A DNA stretch of 64,000 bases from Myotis daubentonii (taxonomy: Eukaryota; Chordata; Mammalia; Chiroptera; Vespertilionidae). The translations under genes were made by a program, and so were the position numbers. Under the pieces are notes generated by a model. It did not search any database and had not been told where the DNA came from. It worked only from the letters and a program-made list of their open reading frames with translations. Location: positions 67,468,787 through 67,532,786 of the forward strand of contig NC_081842.1 in assembly GCF_963259705.1 (NCBI RefSeq), in the 5' to 3' direction. Shown piece after piece: positions 1 through 9,185 of the stretch. Each line of letters begins with the position of its first letter. The first letter of the stretch is position 1.

Positions 1-1249
1 CCTCCCTCGCACACCAGCCAACCAGCAAAACACAGCCCCCATTCTGCTCAGGAATGTGCTTTCGGAAACTTAATCTAACTGCTGAGTCTGGGCCAAATGC
101 CCCATGGCATTAACCCAAAGACAGCACCCCTTTTTCCCGCCTCTCCCACCTTCCCGCTGCCTCCTCCACATTGGGAGGCTGCAGTCCCTCTCCACCGACT
201 CCCTGTTCTCCATGACACAACCCCTCCACGCCCGTTCTCCCGGTTTCCAGAACCTCTCCGTCCTTCTAGTCAGGCCCAAACATTTCACTTCTGATTCATG
301 TCTAAATGACAAGCCAATAGCTCTTGGCTTTCAAACAAGACTCAGTTGGCTTCTGCACAAGCCCCTTCTTCTCTCACTGTGCCTTCTTGGGTTGCAACCA
401 AACCCTTCCCTTTGTCCTCACTGCCAACTGCAGATCCCTTTAAGCGTTAGAGAAGAAGTGGCCAGGAATTTTTTTTTTTTTTAATAAAGCTATAAATTGT
501 CTTCCCTCACACAGATACACCTTGAAGTACAAGGAGGGCTCCAAAGCAAACCTCCTCCTCTCCAGCTCTCCCCGTCTCCAAACAATGAAAGGCTCAGCCT
601 GGCTCCTAATTAGGCCAAGTGAATGGTGATGGCATTTTTGCACTTCACGGACATGTGCTGAGCATTTGCAGATGGACTCTCCCTCTGAGATGAGCAGCAT
701 TACCCTTCAAAGGCACCAATGCTGCTAAAAAGCACATCTTATGTGTAAGAACGGACAACTGGGAGCAACCTGACTGGTGATGGGAAAAGGGTTCGGTGCC
801 TTTTGGTGGATGTTCCCGGGCCACGGGGAACGATGAACCTGCTCTGGTTGGGGTGGGGCAGGTGAGCTGGGAAGGGGCACGAGGAACCTGCTGGAGTGAT
901 GGCACACGGTGTGGACATGTGGAAACCACACCAGGTTGTCATGGAGCATTAGCGCACTTCGTGTGCTTTACCGGATGCATTTAACACTCAATAAAAAAGA
1001 CAAACTTAAAACGGTCACATGGCCAATGCAAAATGCTTGTCGTACCATGTCCAGGGGAAGAGGAGAAAAGGTAGAGACCACATGTTCAGTAGTCAACAGT
1101 GCGAGATGTGGGTCTGGAGAAACGCTGGGAGGGTGTGCTCCACAATGATAATAGTGGTTGTGTGATGGGGGCTCAGGAGAAACACTGTTTTCTATAGATT
1201 CCAAACTTTCTATAATGTAATTTAACTATAGTTAAAAATATAAAGGAGG
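1..1249. other. BOC intron 3, no gene seen
   Basis: This stretch is non-coding on both strands as far as I can tell. The next BOC coding exon (second Ig domain) was looked for on the minus strand and not found, so it lies beyond the left edge. The last 250 bases look like an old degraded interspersed repeat that I cannot name. A short poly-T run lies near 471-481. Confidence 0.6.
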
Positions 1250-1467
1250 CTGTAACCGGTTTGGCTCAGTGGATAAAGTGTCGTCCTGCGGACTGAAAGG
1301 TCCCAGGTTCGATTCCGGTCAAGGGCATGTACCTGGGTTGTGGGCACGTACCCAGTAGGGGGTGTGCAGGAGGCAGCTGATCGATGTTTCTCTCTCATCG
1401 ATGTTTCTAACTCTCTATCTCTCTCCCTTCCTCTCTGTAAAAAAATCAATAAAATATATTTAAATAT
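1250..1467 (+). mobile_element. Ves SINE
   Basis: This is a tRNA-derived SINE. It has an A-box-like TGGCTCAGTGG, a B-box-like GGTTCGATTCC, the GTGCAGGAGGCAGCTGATCGATG middle segment (read in pieces), a CT-rich stretch and an AATAAAATAT tail. The copy is well preserved, so it is fairly young. It lies in BOC intron 3, antisense to the gene. Confidence 0.93.
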
Positions 1468-2949
1468 ATATATATAAAGGAGGAGTATGATGGTAGGAGG
1501 TGGAGCTCTGACCTCAACCTTTCCTTTCATGAAGAGATGGCCCCTCCGCACCCTCCCCGTCCTCACCCAAGTCTCCTGCGCCCTCCAATCACCCACAGCT
1601 CGGCTACTAGCCCAGGGCCTGCTCCCTCGAGGCCGGCGTGCAAATCCACTGGTGCTCCTTCTGCCACAAAGTGGCTCTCATGGAGGCTGGGGAGTGGCTC
1701 CCAGATGCAGCCCAGGCTGGTGGGCCTGGCCCCCGAGGGAGATGGGGACCCACCCTGCCTTCGTCCCTTCTGAGAAACGGGCAGGGCTGCTCCATGGTTC
1801 CCGTGGAGGGCAGCCCCTCAGGGATCTGGGAGCCAGAGGGAGAGAAGGGTCTTTCCTCCTCTGCTCTTCTGCCTCCCCACCCTCATCGCTCTCCTCCCAG
1901 GGCTCACACCACCCAGGGCCCCCAGTGTGACCCACGGCCTCCTGGACATCTCACCCACCAGGGTGGCGATGGTGGTGATGTGGAAGCCCAAGGCAGGGCT
2001 GCCAGGGAGAAGGGGGCACTGCCAAGTGAGTCACAGGGGAGCAAGCTCTGAAGATCTCCGTTTAAACCCAGACCCCTCTAATCTCAGAGTTTCCCCATGC
2101 CCTACACTTCAGGCTCCAGGAAAGGGGGGGTGGTTCTTTATATAGCTCGGCTCCAGACCTGGCACATAATAGTGGGGGTGGGGGTGGGGGCTCTCCAGCC
2201 TCGGACATTTATTTAATCAGTCAAGTCTCATTTGCCACGCGTGCAGTGGGTAGCAGACCGGGTAAGGTGCGTGTGGTGCCTGGGTCAGAGTAGACCCGAG
2301 TGGCGATTACATGTAAGAGTAGCATGAAGTCCTCTCCTGGCAGCCTCCCTGGACCAAACCATCACCTGATCTCTTCCTCCTTTCTCTTCTCTTGAGCCCT
2401 TTGTCCTGCAGCTTCCTTTCCACTGTGTGCTGCTGTTTACACTCCAGGCATTTGTATAATGTGCGTGCCCCTCAGAGAGAGGCAGGTGGCCGAGAGTGGG
2501 GCGGGCAGGCTCTGTTCAGCCCACACAGAGCCCTGTCAGTGCTCCGACGGCAGCCGCAGTGAGGATGGAGCTCGGAGGATGGAGGGGACAGTGAGCAACT
2601 GGCACAACCACCTAAACCCACAGAGTGACCAGGTGGAAAGGCATGGCCAGGCCCAGCTCTGGGGCCACAGAAACAGCTCATCCACGTCAAGTTCTCTCCT
2701 TCTAGACACTCAGCCCAGACACACACGTCCCCTTCTCGCCAAGTGGCTTCGCAAGGCACACGCCCCGCCCCTGGGACTGCTGGGCCGCTCCCACACGCGA
2801 TTTTACATTTCAGTGATCAAAACCCCTTTCTGGTAAGACTAATGACCGGGGGTATGAATGGTGAGGGGGCGAGGGCAGAGAGACCAGAGAGACTGGGAGA
2901 GAGGAGGAGAGCCCGCACCACGGCTGGGGAGCAAAGGAGCAGCACTCAC
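1468..2949. other. BOC intron 3, no gene seen
   Basis: This is GC-rich unique sequence with several short open frames but none I recognise. A G-rich run (GGGGGTGGGGGTGGGGG) lies near 2174-2191. It is bounded on the right by the exon 3 splice donor at 2949. Confidence 0.6.
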
Positions 2950-3228
2950 TGGCTAGTGTCACCGTGGCTGGCACGCTGGCCACGGCCCCCGCAGGCATCC
3001 GGGCCACACACTGGTACCGTCCCACCGTGCGGTTGCTGAGGGCGGTGATGACGAGCGTCCCGCGGGTGATGAGGACGCCCAGGGCATCATCGGAACCGTT
3101 CAGCTCCCTCCCGTTCAGGCGCCAGGTGGTGCTCATCCCCGGCGGCTCCACCACGCAGCCCAGGATCACAGTTCCCCCGAGCTTCTGGACCGTGGAGGGA
3201 GGCTGCACGCTGACCTGAGGCACCTTGT
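2950..3228 (-). CDS. BOC: BOC exon 3: first Ig domain of Hedgehog co-receptor
   Basis: BOC is a cell-surface Ig/fibronectin protein that binds Sonic Hedgehog with PTCH1 and also takes part in cadherin-dependent myogenic signalling. This exon reads through 92 full codons. The segments GGTVILGCVVEPP, NGSDDALGVLIT and GRYQCVARMPAGAVASVPAT match the BOC Ig1 domain almost residue for residue as I remember it. The two Ig cysteines (LGC and YQC) and the core tryptophan (TTWRLNG) are present, with N-glycosylation sequons NGS and NRT. The acceptor is TTCTTGCAG and the donor is CCA|GTGAGT. Length is 279 nt and both junctions are phase 1, as is usual for an Ig exon. The close paralogue CDON is less likely because its Ig1 sequence differs. 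The copy looks intact. Confidence 0.95.
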
Positions 3229-3871
3229 CTGCAAGAAGAGCAGATGCAGCCGTGAAGTGACACTCTCAGGGCTCCAGCAGCAGGACCTTTGAGAAGCGCA
3301 GCACCAGGCAGCCTTTCAGAGCCGAGCGGATCTTTCTCTGAAGACCAGGGTGCCCTCCCCAGCCAGTGCTCAATCCGGAGGGCAGAATGGAGTGGCCGTG
3401 GGTGCAAAGTAGGTTTGGAGTTGGACAGACCTAAATCTGAATCCCAGTCCCACGCTTCTGAGCCATGTGACTTTGGCCTTTTTGGGGCCTCAGTTTCTTA
3501 TCTGTAAAATGGGGCTAATAATACTTCCCACAGGGCTGCTGTGAAGCTCACAAACATGTAAACTGCCTGCCATAATCTCAAATATTAAGTGCTCAGAACA
3601 AGGCAGTTACTATTGCTGTTCCTCCTCCCCTGGAATGGCTCTGAAACGATTAACATACCCAGCAATGAGCCCTGTGATGCTGCAGGGATCAGTTCTCATC
3701 TTGTGTTACTGAGCGTGTCCCTGAACCAGGGGGAATGAGGGCTCTTTCAAATCCCGAGAGAGGAAGGGCTTCTGAAAGGGCTGTGGTAGAATGTGCAACG
3801 CTTCTGTCTGACATTAAGGGGCAAGTGTTCTCCCGAGAGGGGCAGGCGGAGAAAGGGAAGGGCAGACTCAC
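3229..3871 (-). other. BOC: BOC intron 2
   Basis: This is a short intron of 643 nt between the signal-peptide exon and the Ig1 exon. It has a GTGAGT donor at 3871-3866 and a TTCTTGCAG acceptor ending at 3229. A MIR fragment occupies about 3405-3640. Nothing else is recognised. Confidence 0.85.
3405..3640 (+). repeat. MIR SINE fragment
   Basis: The phrases GCCTCAGTTTCTTATCTGTAA and AAATGGGGCTAATAATA are hallmarks of the mammalian-wide MIR core. The copy is diverged and antisense to BOC. Confidence 0.8.
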
Positions 3872-3953
3872 TCAGGTCAGCGAAACAGCCGGCTGTGGCC
3901 AAGAGGAGGCAGGTGAGCGTGACCGCGGGCCTCCTTCCTCTCTGAGTCGCCAT
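3872..3953 (-). CDS. BOC: BOC exon 2 coding part: start codon and signal peptide
   Basis: This segment encodes 27 codons plus one base. It begins MATQRGRRPAVTLTC and then has the hydrophobic signal core CLLLATAGCFA, followed by DL. The CLLLATAGCFADL stretch matches the remembered human BOC signal peptide. Using the GTGAGT donor that begins at 3871, the split codon becomes AAC, giving DLN|KVPQV, the expected BOC junction. The ATG at 3953 has a strong Kozak context (A at -3, G at +4). The human upstream Met appears to be CTG here, so translation probably starts at the second conserved Met. Likely signal cleavage is after CFA. The upstream reading frame is open but has no ATG. Confidence 0.92.
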
Positions 3954-4002
3954 CGTCCCACGCGGCAGGTGTGTGACAAAGCGTCCGAAGCCAACGTCCC
4001 AT
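3877..4002 (-). other. Upstream ORF overlapping the BOC start
   Basis: An ATG at 4002 opens a 41-codon frame. It runs past the BOC start codon in another frame and stops at 3877, inside the signal-peptide coding region. Its own context is weak (C at -3, G at +4), so ribosomes could leak past to the stronger BOC ATG. It is used only if exon 2 begins upstream of 4002, as inferred from the acceptor at 4048-4049. Confidence 0.5.
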
Positions 4003-4047
4003 AAGCCACCAGTCACTCCCAGAGATTCTGCAATCCTCTACAGCACT
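3954..4047 (-). other. BOC: BOC exon 2, 5' untranslated part (inferred)
   Basis: The first convincing acceptor upstream of the start is a long CT tract followed by CCAG, with AG at 4049-4048. That gives 94 nt of 5' UTR in exon 2. The boundary is inferred from the splice signal, not from a transcript. Confidence 0.6.
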
Positions 4048-4048
4048 C

Positions 4049-4075
4049 TGGAGAGAGAGAGAGAGAGAGAGAGAG
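4049..4075 (-). repeat. (GA)n / (CT)n microsatellite in the intron 1 acceptor
   Basis: About 13 GA units lie on the plus strand. On the BOC-sense strand this is a pure CT run directly followed by CCAG, so it acts as the polypyrimidine tract of the proposed intron 1 acceptor. Confidence 0.85.
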
Positions 4076-5890
4076 CCAGTCATGGTGAGAAGGCCTGAGA
4101 TGCCCACGTGTAAGCCAGAGCCCGGTTGGTCCCCGCAGCCCCTGCTTCCATCAGACATGACGGACACGCCGAGTGCTGGCCTGCTGTGCTGCTGGAAGGC
4201 CCAAGAACATGCTCACACCATTTCTCATCCAAAAGATGCTTCAAAGTCACCCCCACCTGGAGCTAGAAGGTGGCGGTGTGACGGTAAGAATGCTGCAGCC
4301 TTGCCTGGCGCAGCGACAGCGGCAAGGACAGGGGCCAGGACACGGGCAGTGAACACCCAGCACAGACGCCGGCACCACTGCTTGCAGGAGGCCAGAGGTC
4401 TGCGGCCACGTGCCACTAGCACAGACCACGGCGGACAGCGCTGCGACCCTACCGTGCGTCGGAGCCCCTTGTTTAGGGTGCTGGCAACTGAGTCCTAAAG
4501 TCTCAGGGACTCACCAAAGTGGCAGGTTCCCTTTCTCCCCAACCCTATCCCTGCATCTCTGTGAACTTTTTTTTATTCTTGGAATCAACCTACCCCCCTC
4601 AGCCTGTCTGTAGCCTCTAGTCCCACAACATATAAAAGTCACACGTCGGCCAAGGCCCCAGCTTCTCTCCCCCGGTGCTGGAATTCCGGCCTTTTTATTT
4701 CCACAAAATCTGCACTCCTGAGCCTGACTGATGGACCAGGCTGCCTGTCCGCCCAGAACCGCATCCCTGCGGGTTCTAGCCTTCACTGCACCTCCAGCCG
4801 CCAGACGCCCCGCTCAGCTCCCAGCCACCCTCTCACCGCCTGCCTAGGACTTGAACTCCTCCCTGCCACAGTGTTATATCTTGAAGCCTCCTTTAAGCTA
4901 CAGGCCTTGAAAGCCGCATCAACATCACCGAGAGGCGGGTGTACGCGCTCACACACTTCTGTCGCAGCCTAACCATGACCACGACGTTGCTTCCAGGCTT
5001 TCCACTGCTGCACTTACGGCACACTAGGCCAAGAAGGAAGGTGGGTGGACCCTGGTTGGGCAGGGAGGCCCTGGAGTGAGCGTCAGAGAAGAGTGAAGGC
5101 AACATGCAGGCCATCGCCAGTGGATGCAGCGTCCTGAACCACGCACAGGTGGGGATACTAGGAGTCACTTCCAGGAGGGTGACAGGCACTCACAATGTGA
5201 ACCCTCCTAGGCCAGTTTATCTAACCAACGACTCTTTCAAAGACTCTCCGTCGCCACCGGAAGCTCAGGGAAGGAGCGGCGCGCCCCAGCTGAGCGATGC
5301 CTGTGCGCACCGGTCTGGCGCTCTGGCTGCCTGCGCAGTCGGCTGCGGGAGCCGGTCCTCGGCTCTTCAACCGCCATCGCTCGGGACACGACACACGGAC
5401 ACACGGGATGAAGGCTGGGCTTCGGGCTCTTGCTCTGTGCTAGGGGTTGGCCTAAACCCCTCCCTTCTCCACGCACCTTTGCCCTGGGCTTTCCCCCTGG
5501 CTGCTGGAGGCAAGAGGGCACATTGCTCTGCCCAGCAAGCATCGCCAGAGCAGATGGTGGACCAGCCCCACACTTGCTCTGAATGTTTTCCAAGGAGTTC
5601 TTCCCCTCTGCCTCTTCATCCCTCCCTTTGCCTTGTGTTCCACATGGGAGACTTCTCCTTCGCTCTGGGGAAGGACAAGGGCACATTTTCTATAAAAGGT
5701 TTGAAAGAAAAGTCTGTGAAAGGAGCTTTTCAAGAGTATTTCCTTGACAAGATAAAATATTTTCCTCTTGGTATTGAGAGAGCTTTTGCTCTTTTCTTTG
5801 GACACTCCAGTAAATCAAAAGGGTCATGTTATTAGCAAAGTGAAATTAAGACCTCTGCAAAGGATGTGAATGGAGGTGTCTGGGGACAGG
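4076..5890. other. BOC intron 1, unique sequence
   Basis: No gene or clear repeat is seen. A 243-codon open frame on the plus strand (5104-5835) is low in complexity and resembles no family I know. I treat it as a chance ORF. Confidence 0.5.
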
Positions 5891-5894
5891 TGTG

Positions 5895-6115
5895 AGGAGG
5901 GGGGGGCGTGGGGCAGGCCTGCTCTCACTATAGGGTCCTTGCTTAGTTCTTTTGCGGGAGGTATTTTTTTAATCTTCATAAAAACACTATAAAGTGGGGA
6001 GTGGTATCCCCATCTTACAGGTGAGAACACTGAGTTCCAGGGGTTGGTTCACATAAATGCAGGCCTGGAATGCAACCCAGCTCTGTGCTCTTAACCACAA
6101 TAGTAGCCTTTCCAC
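5895..6115 (-). repeat. MIR-like SINE fragment
   Basis: The string TATCCCCATCTTACAGGTGAG, followed by AACACTGAG and later CCTGGAATGCAACCCAG, reads as a MIR in reverse orientation. It is diverged. Confidence 0.65.
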
Positions 6116-6127
6116 ACATTTTCTTTT

Positions 6128-6327
6128 TTTAAAACAATATATTTTTTTTTATTAATTTCAGAGAGGAAGGAAGAGGGAGAGAGAGAGAAACATCAATGAT
6201 GAGAGAGAATCATTGATTGGCTGCCTCCTGCATGCCCCACACTGGAGACCGAGCCCTGGCCGGAAGTCGAACCGTGACCTGCTGATTCATGGGTCAACAT
6301 TAAACCACTGAGCAACACCGGTTGGGC
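6128..6327 (-). mobile_element. Ves SINE
   Basis: Reverse-orientation copy: A/T-rich tail, TTTCAGAGAGGAAGG, GGCTGCCTCCTGCATGCC, TCGAACCGTGACCTGCTG, ending in CCACTGAGCAACACCGGTTGG. It is moderately diverged. Confidence 0.9.
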
Positions 6328-6953
6328 CTTCTCACACATGTTCTGTCAGCACCCTGCACCCAGTGGGTGCTTAACGGAGTTAGAATATAGGTGATGTAGA
6401 ACAGTGAGGAGTTTTAAGTTATTTCTAGAGAAAAGTTCTATACCAAAAAAGCAAGCTTTGGGTGTCCTCTAAATTTTCCAGATACTTGTTTGAATTGCCT
6501 CCTTTCCATCAAACGAGACAACATATTTATCTGGAACACTGCATGGATTGCCATCGTAGGAATTTAGGGAACGCGATTGCTCATGACGCCCTCATTTCCT
6601 CTATCCTTAAGGACTTTGGGGACACCTGTTCCTTCCCTGCCCCAAGGAAGGGAGGAAGAATGGAAGGAGAAAGGGGAGGAATGAAGGAAGAAAAGCTGGG
6701 AGGCAGAGAGGCAGGGATGCAAAGTAGCAAAGGGCAAAAAAGAAGACCAGCGGACAAAGGGGCGGGAGGGCTGGCTCGCATCTGAGCACAGGGTGGCTGC
6801 GGAGGTGTTTGGGTTGTAAAGTCCACACAGGTTTTACTGAGGAAACTCAGCTCTGACCCCCTCCTGCTTAACAAGGGCCAGCCAAACAATCCCCGTTACT
6901 TCTGCACCCTCGGTAATTTATAAGGTTCAAACTGGAAACAGGCCCCACTGCTG

Positions 6954-6982
6954 CCGCCCGCCCGCCCGCCCGCCCGCCCGCC
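6954..6982. repeat. (CCCG)n microsatellite
   Basis: About seven CCCG units. It is short but unusually CpG-rich for an intronic repeat. Confidence 0.9.
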
Positions 6983-8373
6983 ACCATCCTGCCTTTAAAA
7001 GCAGCAAGGAGAAAAGAATGCCGCTGGGGAGGAAGAGGTGAGAGGAAGCAGGTACCCAGAGGAGCAGGAAGGAATTAACTCATTAATCCCCACACCAGCT
7101 TCAGAGCAGGTACCATTTAATGACCCCAAAGCAGGACACCGTGAGGTTTCCTTCATGCAAGAGCAGGGCTGTGACACACACATGGGACCGGGCAGGGGGC
7201 CCTGGAACCACGACGCCTCTTATCTAACAGCTGGGAAACGGGGTTACTTCCTGAACCAGGATACCGAGTGAGTTTAGTCTAGAAAGGTCATTCCAAAGAG
7301 ACAGATTTCTGAGCACTTTGCTTTAATGAGTAAAAAAGGCCAGTAAGGTTCATTGGAGTACGATCTGCAGTGTAACTCTGCCCCACTGTGAAATGATCAA
7401 GGTACAATTTCAAAGTTGCAACAGTAAGGCCTGGCATTTTTCCCAGCAAAGCAAGGTCTGTCTAGATAGATCCTTATTTTCTATGCAATTTCTCAGAAAA
7501 AGAGGAGAGACCAAGATAAGAGTCAAAAAGCAGAGAGAAGGGAAAATGAATTCTTGACATGAATTCCTCCCTGAGGCTTAAGTCCTTGCTTTTTAAAGGG
7601 TTACTTGGACACGAAGCATCAAACATGTCTGAGAAGTTTAACTGCTGACACACGTGTTCCCACTGATACAAGCTCCTCCAAGCAGACGTTTTTGAACTTT
7701 CTAAAAACAACAGCAGAATACACTTCTGAGGCTGAGAACGAGCATGAGAAATTATAGCCTCAGTATTTATTTTGCAAGAAAATCACAAACAACTGAGAGC
7801 TGATCATGGGCAGGCGGTGGCCAGCTCCAACTTCCCCAGAGGGTGGCTGGCTGGCCGGAGTGGGCGTGAGACCGCAGCGCAGGGGCCACATGTCACCCCG
7901 GGTCATACGGGCCATGCCGCTCTCTCAGAAAGGGGGAGCTCTGTGGCTAACACACAAAACACGGCTTTGGATGGACCGTGACCTATAGCCAAGAAGAGCT
8001 GAAACATTCAGTGGCAAGAAACAGATCTGACAAAAATTTTGTTCCACTGGTTGGGAGGGGCTAGCTACATAAGAAAACATTTCTAAGCCCAGATGACATT
8101 TTTTGCACGTTCCCAATTCCATCGCAGAATTCACCTTCCCCACTACCTTGGAAGGCAGAGAGATTTCCTCCCAGGTGATGCCAAGTGGCAGCGTGCCTGC
8201 TGAGTGCTGGGGGCCCCACCCCCACCCCCACCCTCTGCCTCAAGAAAGTGGGGGTGCTCCTGCACACAGGAGTGACATTGGGGGAAATACTGGGGAAATG
8301 AGTGAATTCTCAGAGGGCTGGACATGTGAGTTTAGATAGACTTAGGAGAAGGATTTAAAAAGTCATTTTTACT
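6983..8373. other. BOC intron 1, unique sequence
   Basis: No gene, repeat family or clear regulatory motif is recognised here. A (CCCCCA)-like run lies near 8212-8230. Confidence 0.5.
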
Positions 8374-8585
8374 GCTCCACCGGCATGGCTCAGTGGTTGA
8401 GCATTGACCTATGAACCAGGAGGTCGCGGTTCAATTTCCGGTCAGGGCACATGCCCGGGTTGCAGGCTCAATCCCCAGTGTGGGGCGTGCAGGAGGCAGC
8501 AGATCAGTGACTCTCGCTCATCAACAAGTTTCTATTTCTCTCTCCCTCTCCCTTCCACTCTGAAATCAATAAAAATATGTTTTTT
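8374..8585 (+). mobile_element. Ves SINE with perfect 15-bp target duplication
   Basis: The copy has TGGCTCAGTGGTTGAGCATT, GGTTCAATTTCCGGTCAGGG and GTGCAGGAGGCAGCAG, and ends in AATCAATAAAAATATG. It is flanked by identical copies of AAAGTCATTTTTACT at 8359-8373 and 8586-8600, so both ends are exact and the insertion is young. Confidence 0.95.
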
Positions 8586-9048
8586 AAAGTCATTTTTACT
8601 TAAAAAATTGTATCCACAGACCTAATTAAAGGGAAACATTCTAAATTAGGAGGGACCCTCGGAGAAAACACAGTCATAGCTCAGGGGTATTGAGTGATCT
8701 GAGGAAAGAGAGCGATTTGCAGAAGGTGTCCCGGCTGATTAGGAAGGAGACACGGGTCCAAGTCGGGTCGCCCTCGGGACTAGCGCTCTTCCTGCTATCC
8801 TGACACTGCCTCCCTGGGGTCAGGTTAGCCAACTGCTAGAGCTGCTTTTAAAACTCAGTTTACAGTGTTTCTGAACTTACTTTCTTATGCATAAAAATGA
8901 CGTTATCAGGATCATTACCCGTCACAGTAACTACCTGTGTGGTCACTGTCACCCTTTTACCCTTTACACCCTAATCTACAACAAGCTCTCGTTGCTCCTT
9001 CCACAGACTCCTCCAATGGAATGTTCTGCACTGAAGAAGACGCTCTGC

Positions 9049-9185
9049 ACCTGTGCTGTGCAAAATGCTCGGGAGCCCTAGCCACTTGCGGCTATTAAAT
9101 CCCTAAACTACAGCTAATGTGACTGAGGAATGGCATGCTAAATTTTAATTTAAGTGGCCACATGGGGCTAGTGGTCACCCCTGGG
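9049..9185. repeat. hAT-Charlie MITE fragment (probable)
   Basis: The GCCACTTGCGGCTATTAAAT and GGCCACATGGGGCTAGTGG segments resemble the imperfect palindromes of old non-autonomous hAT-Charlie elements. Family assignment is uncertain. Confidence 0.5.

Noticed and set aside
1250..1467. tRNA gene from A-box and B-box motifs
   Set aside because: The motifs belong to Ves SINEs, which are tRNA-derived but lack a folding mature tRNA. The same applies to all other copies.
3954..4016. BOC start at the upstream end of the open frame (4016)
   Set aside because: The frame is open but begins at GTG with no ATG. The first in-frame ATG is at 3953.
5104..5835. 243-codon plus-strand open frame
   Set aside because: Low-complexity composition, no recognisable domain, antisense in BOC intron 1; likely chance.
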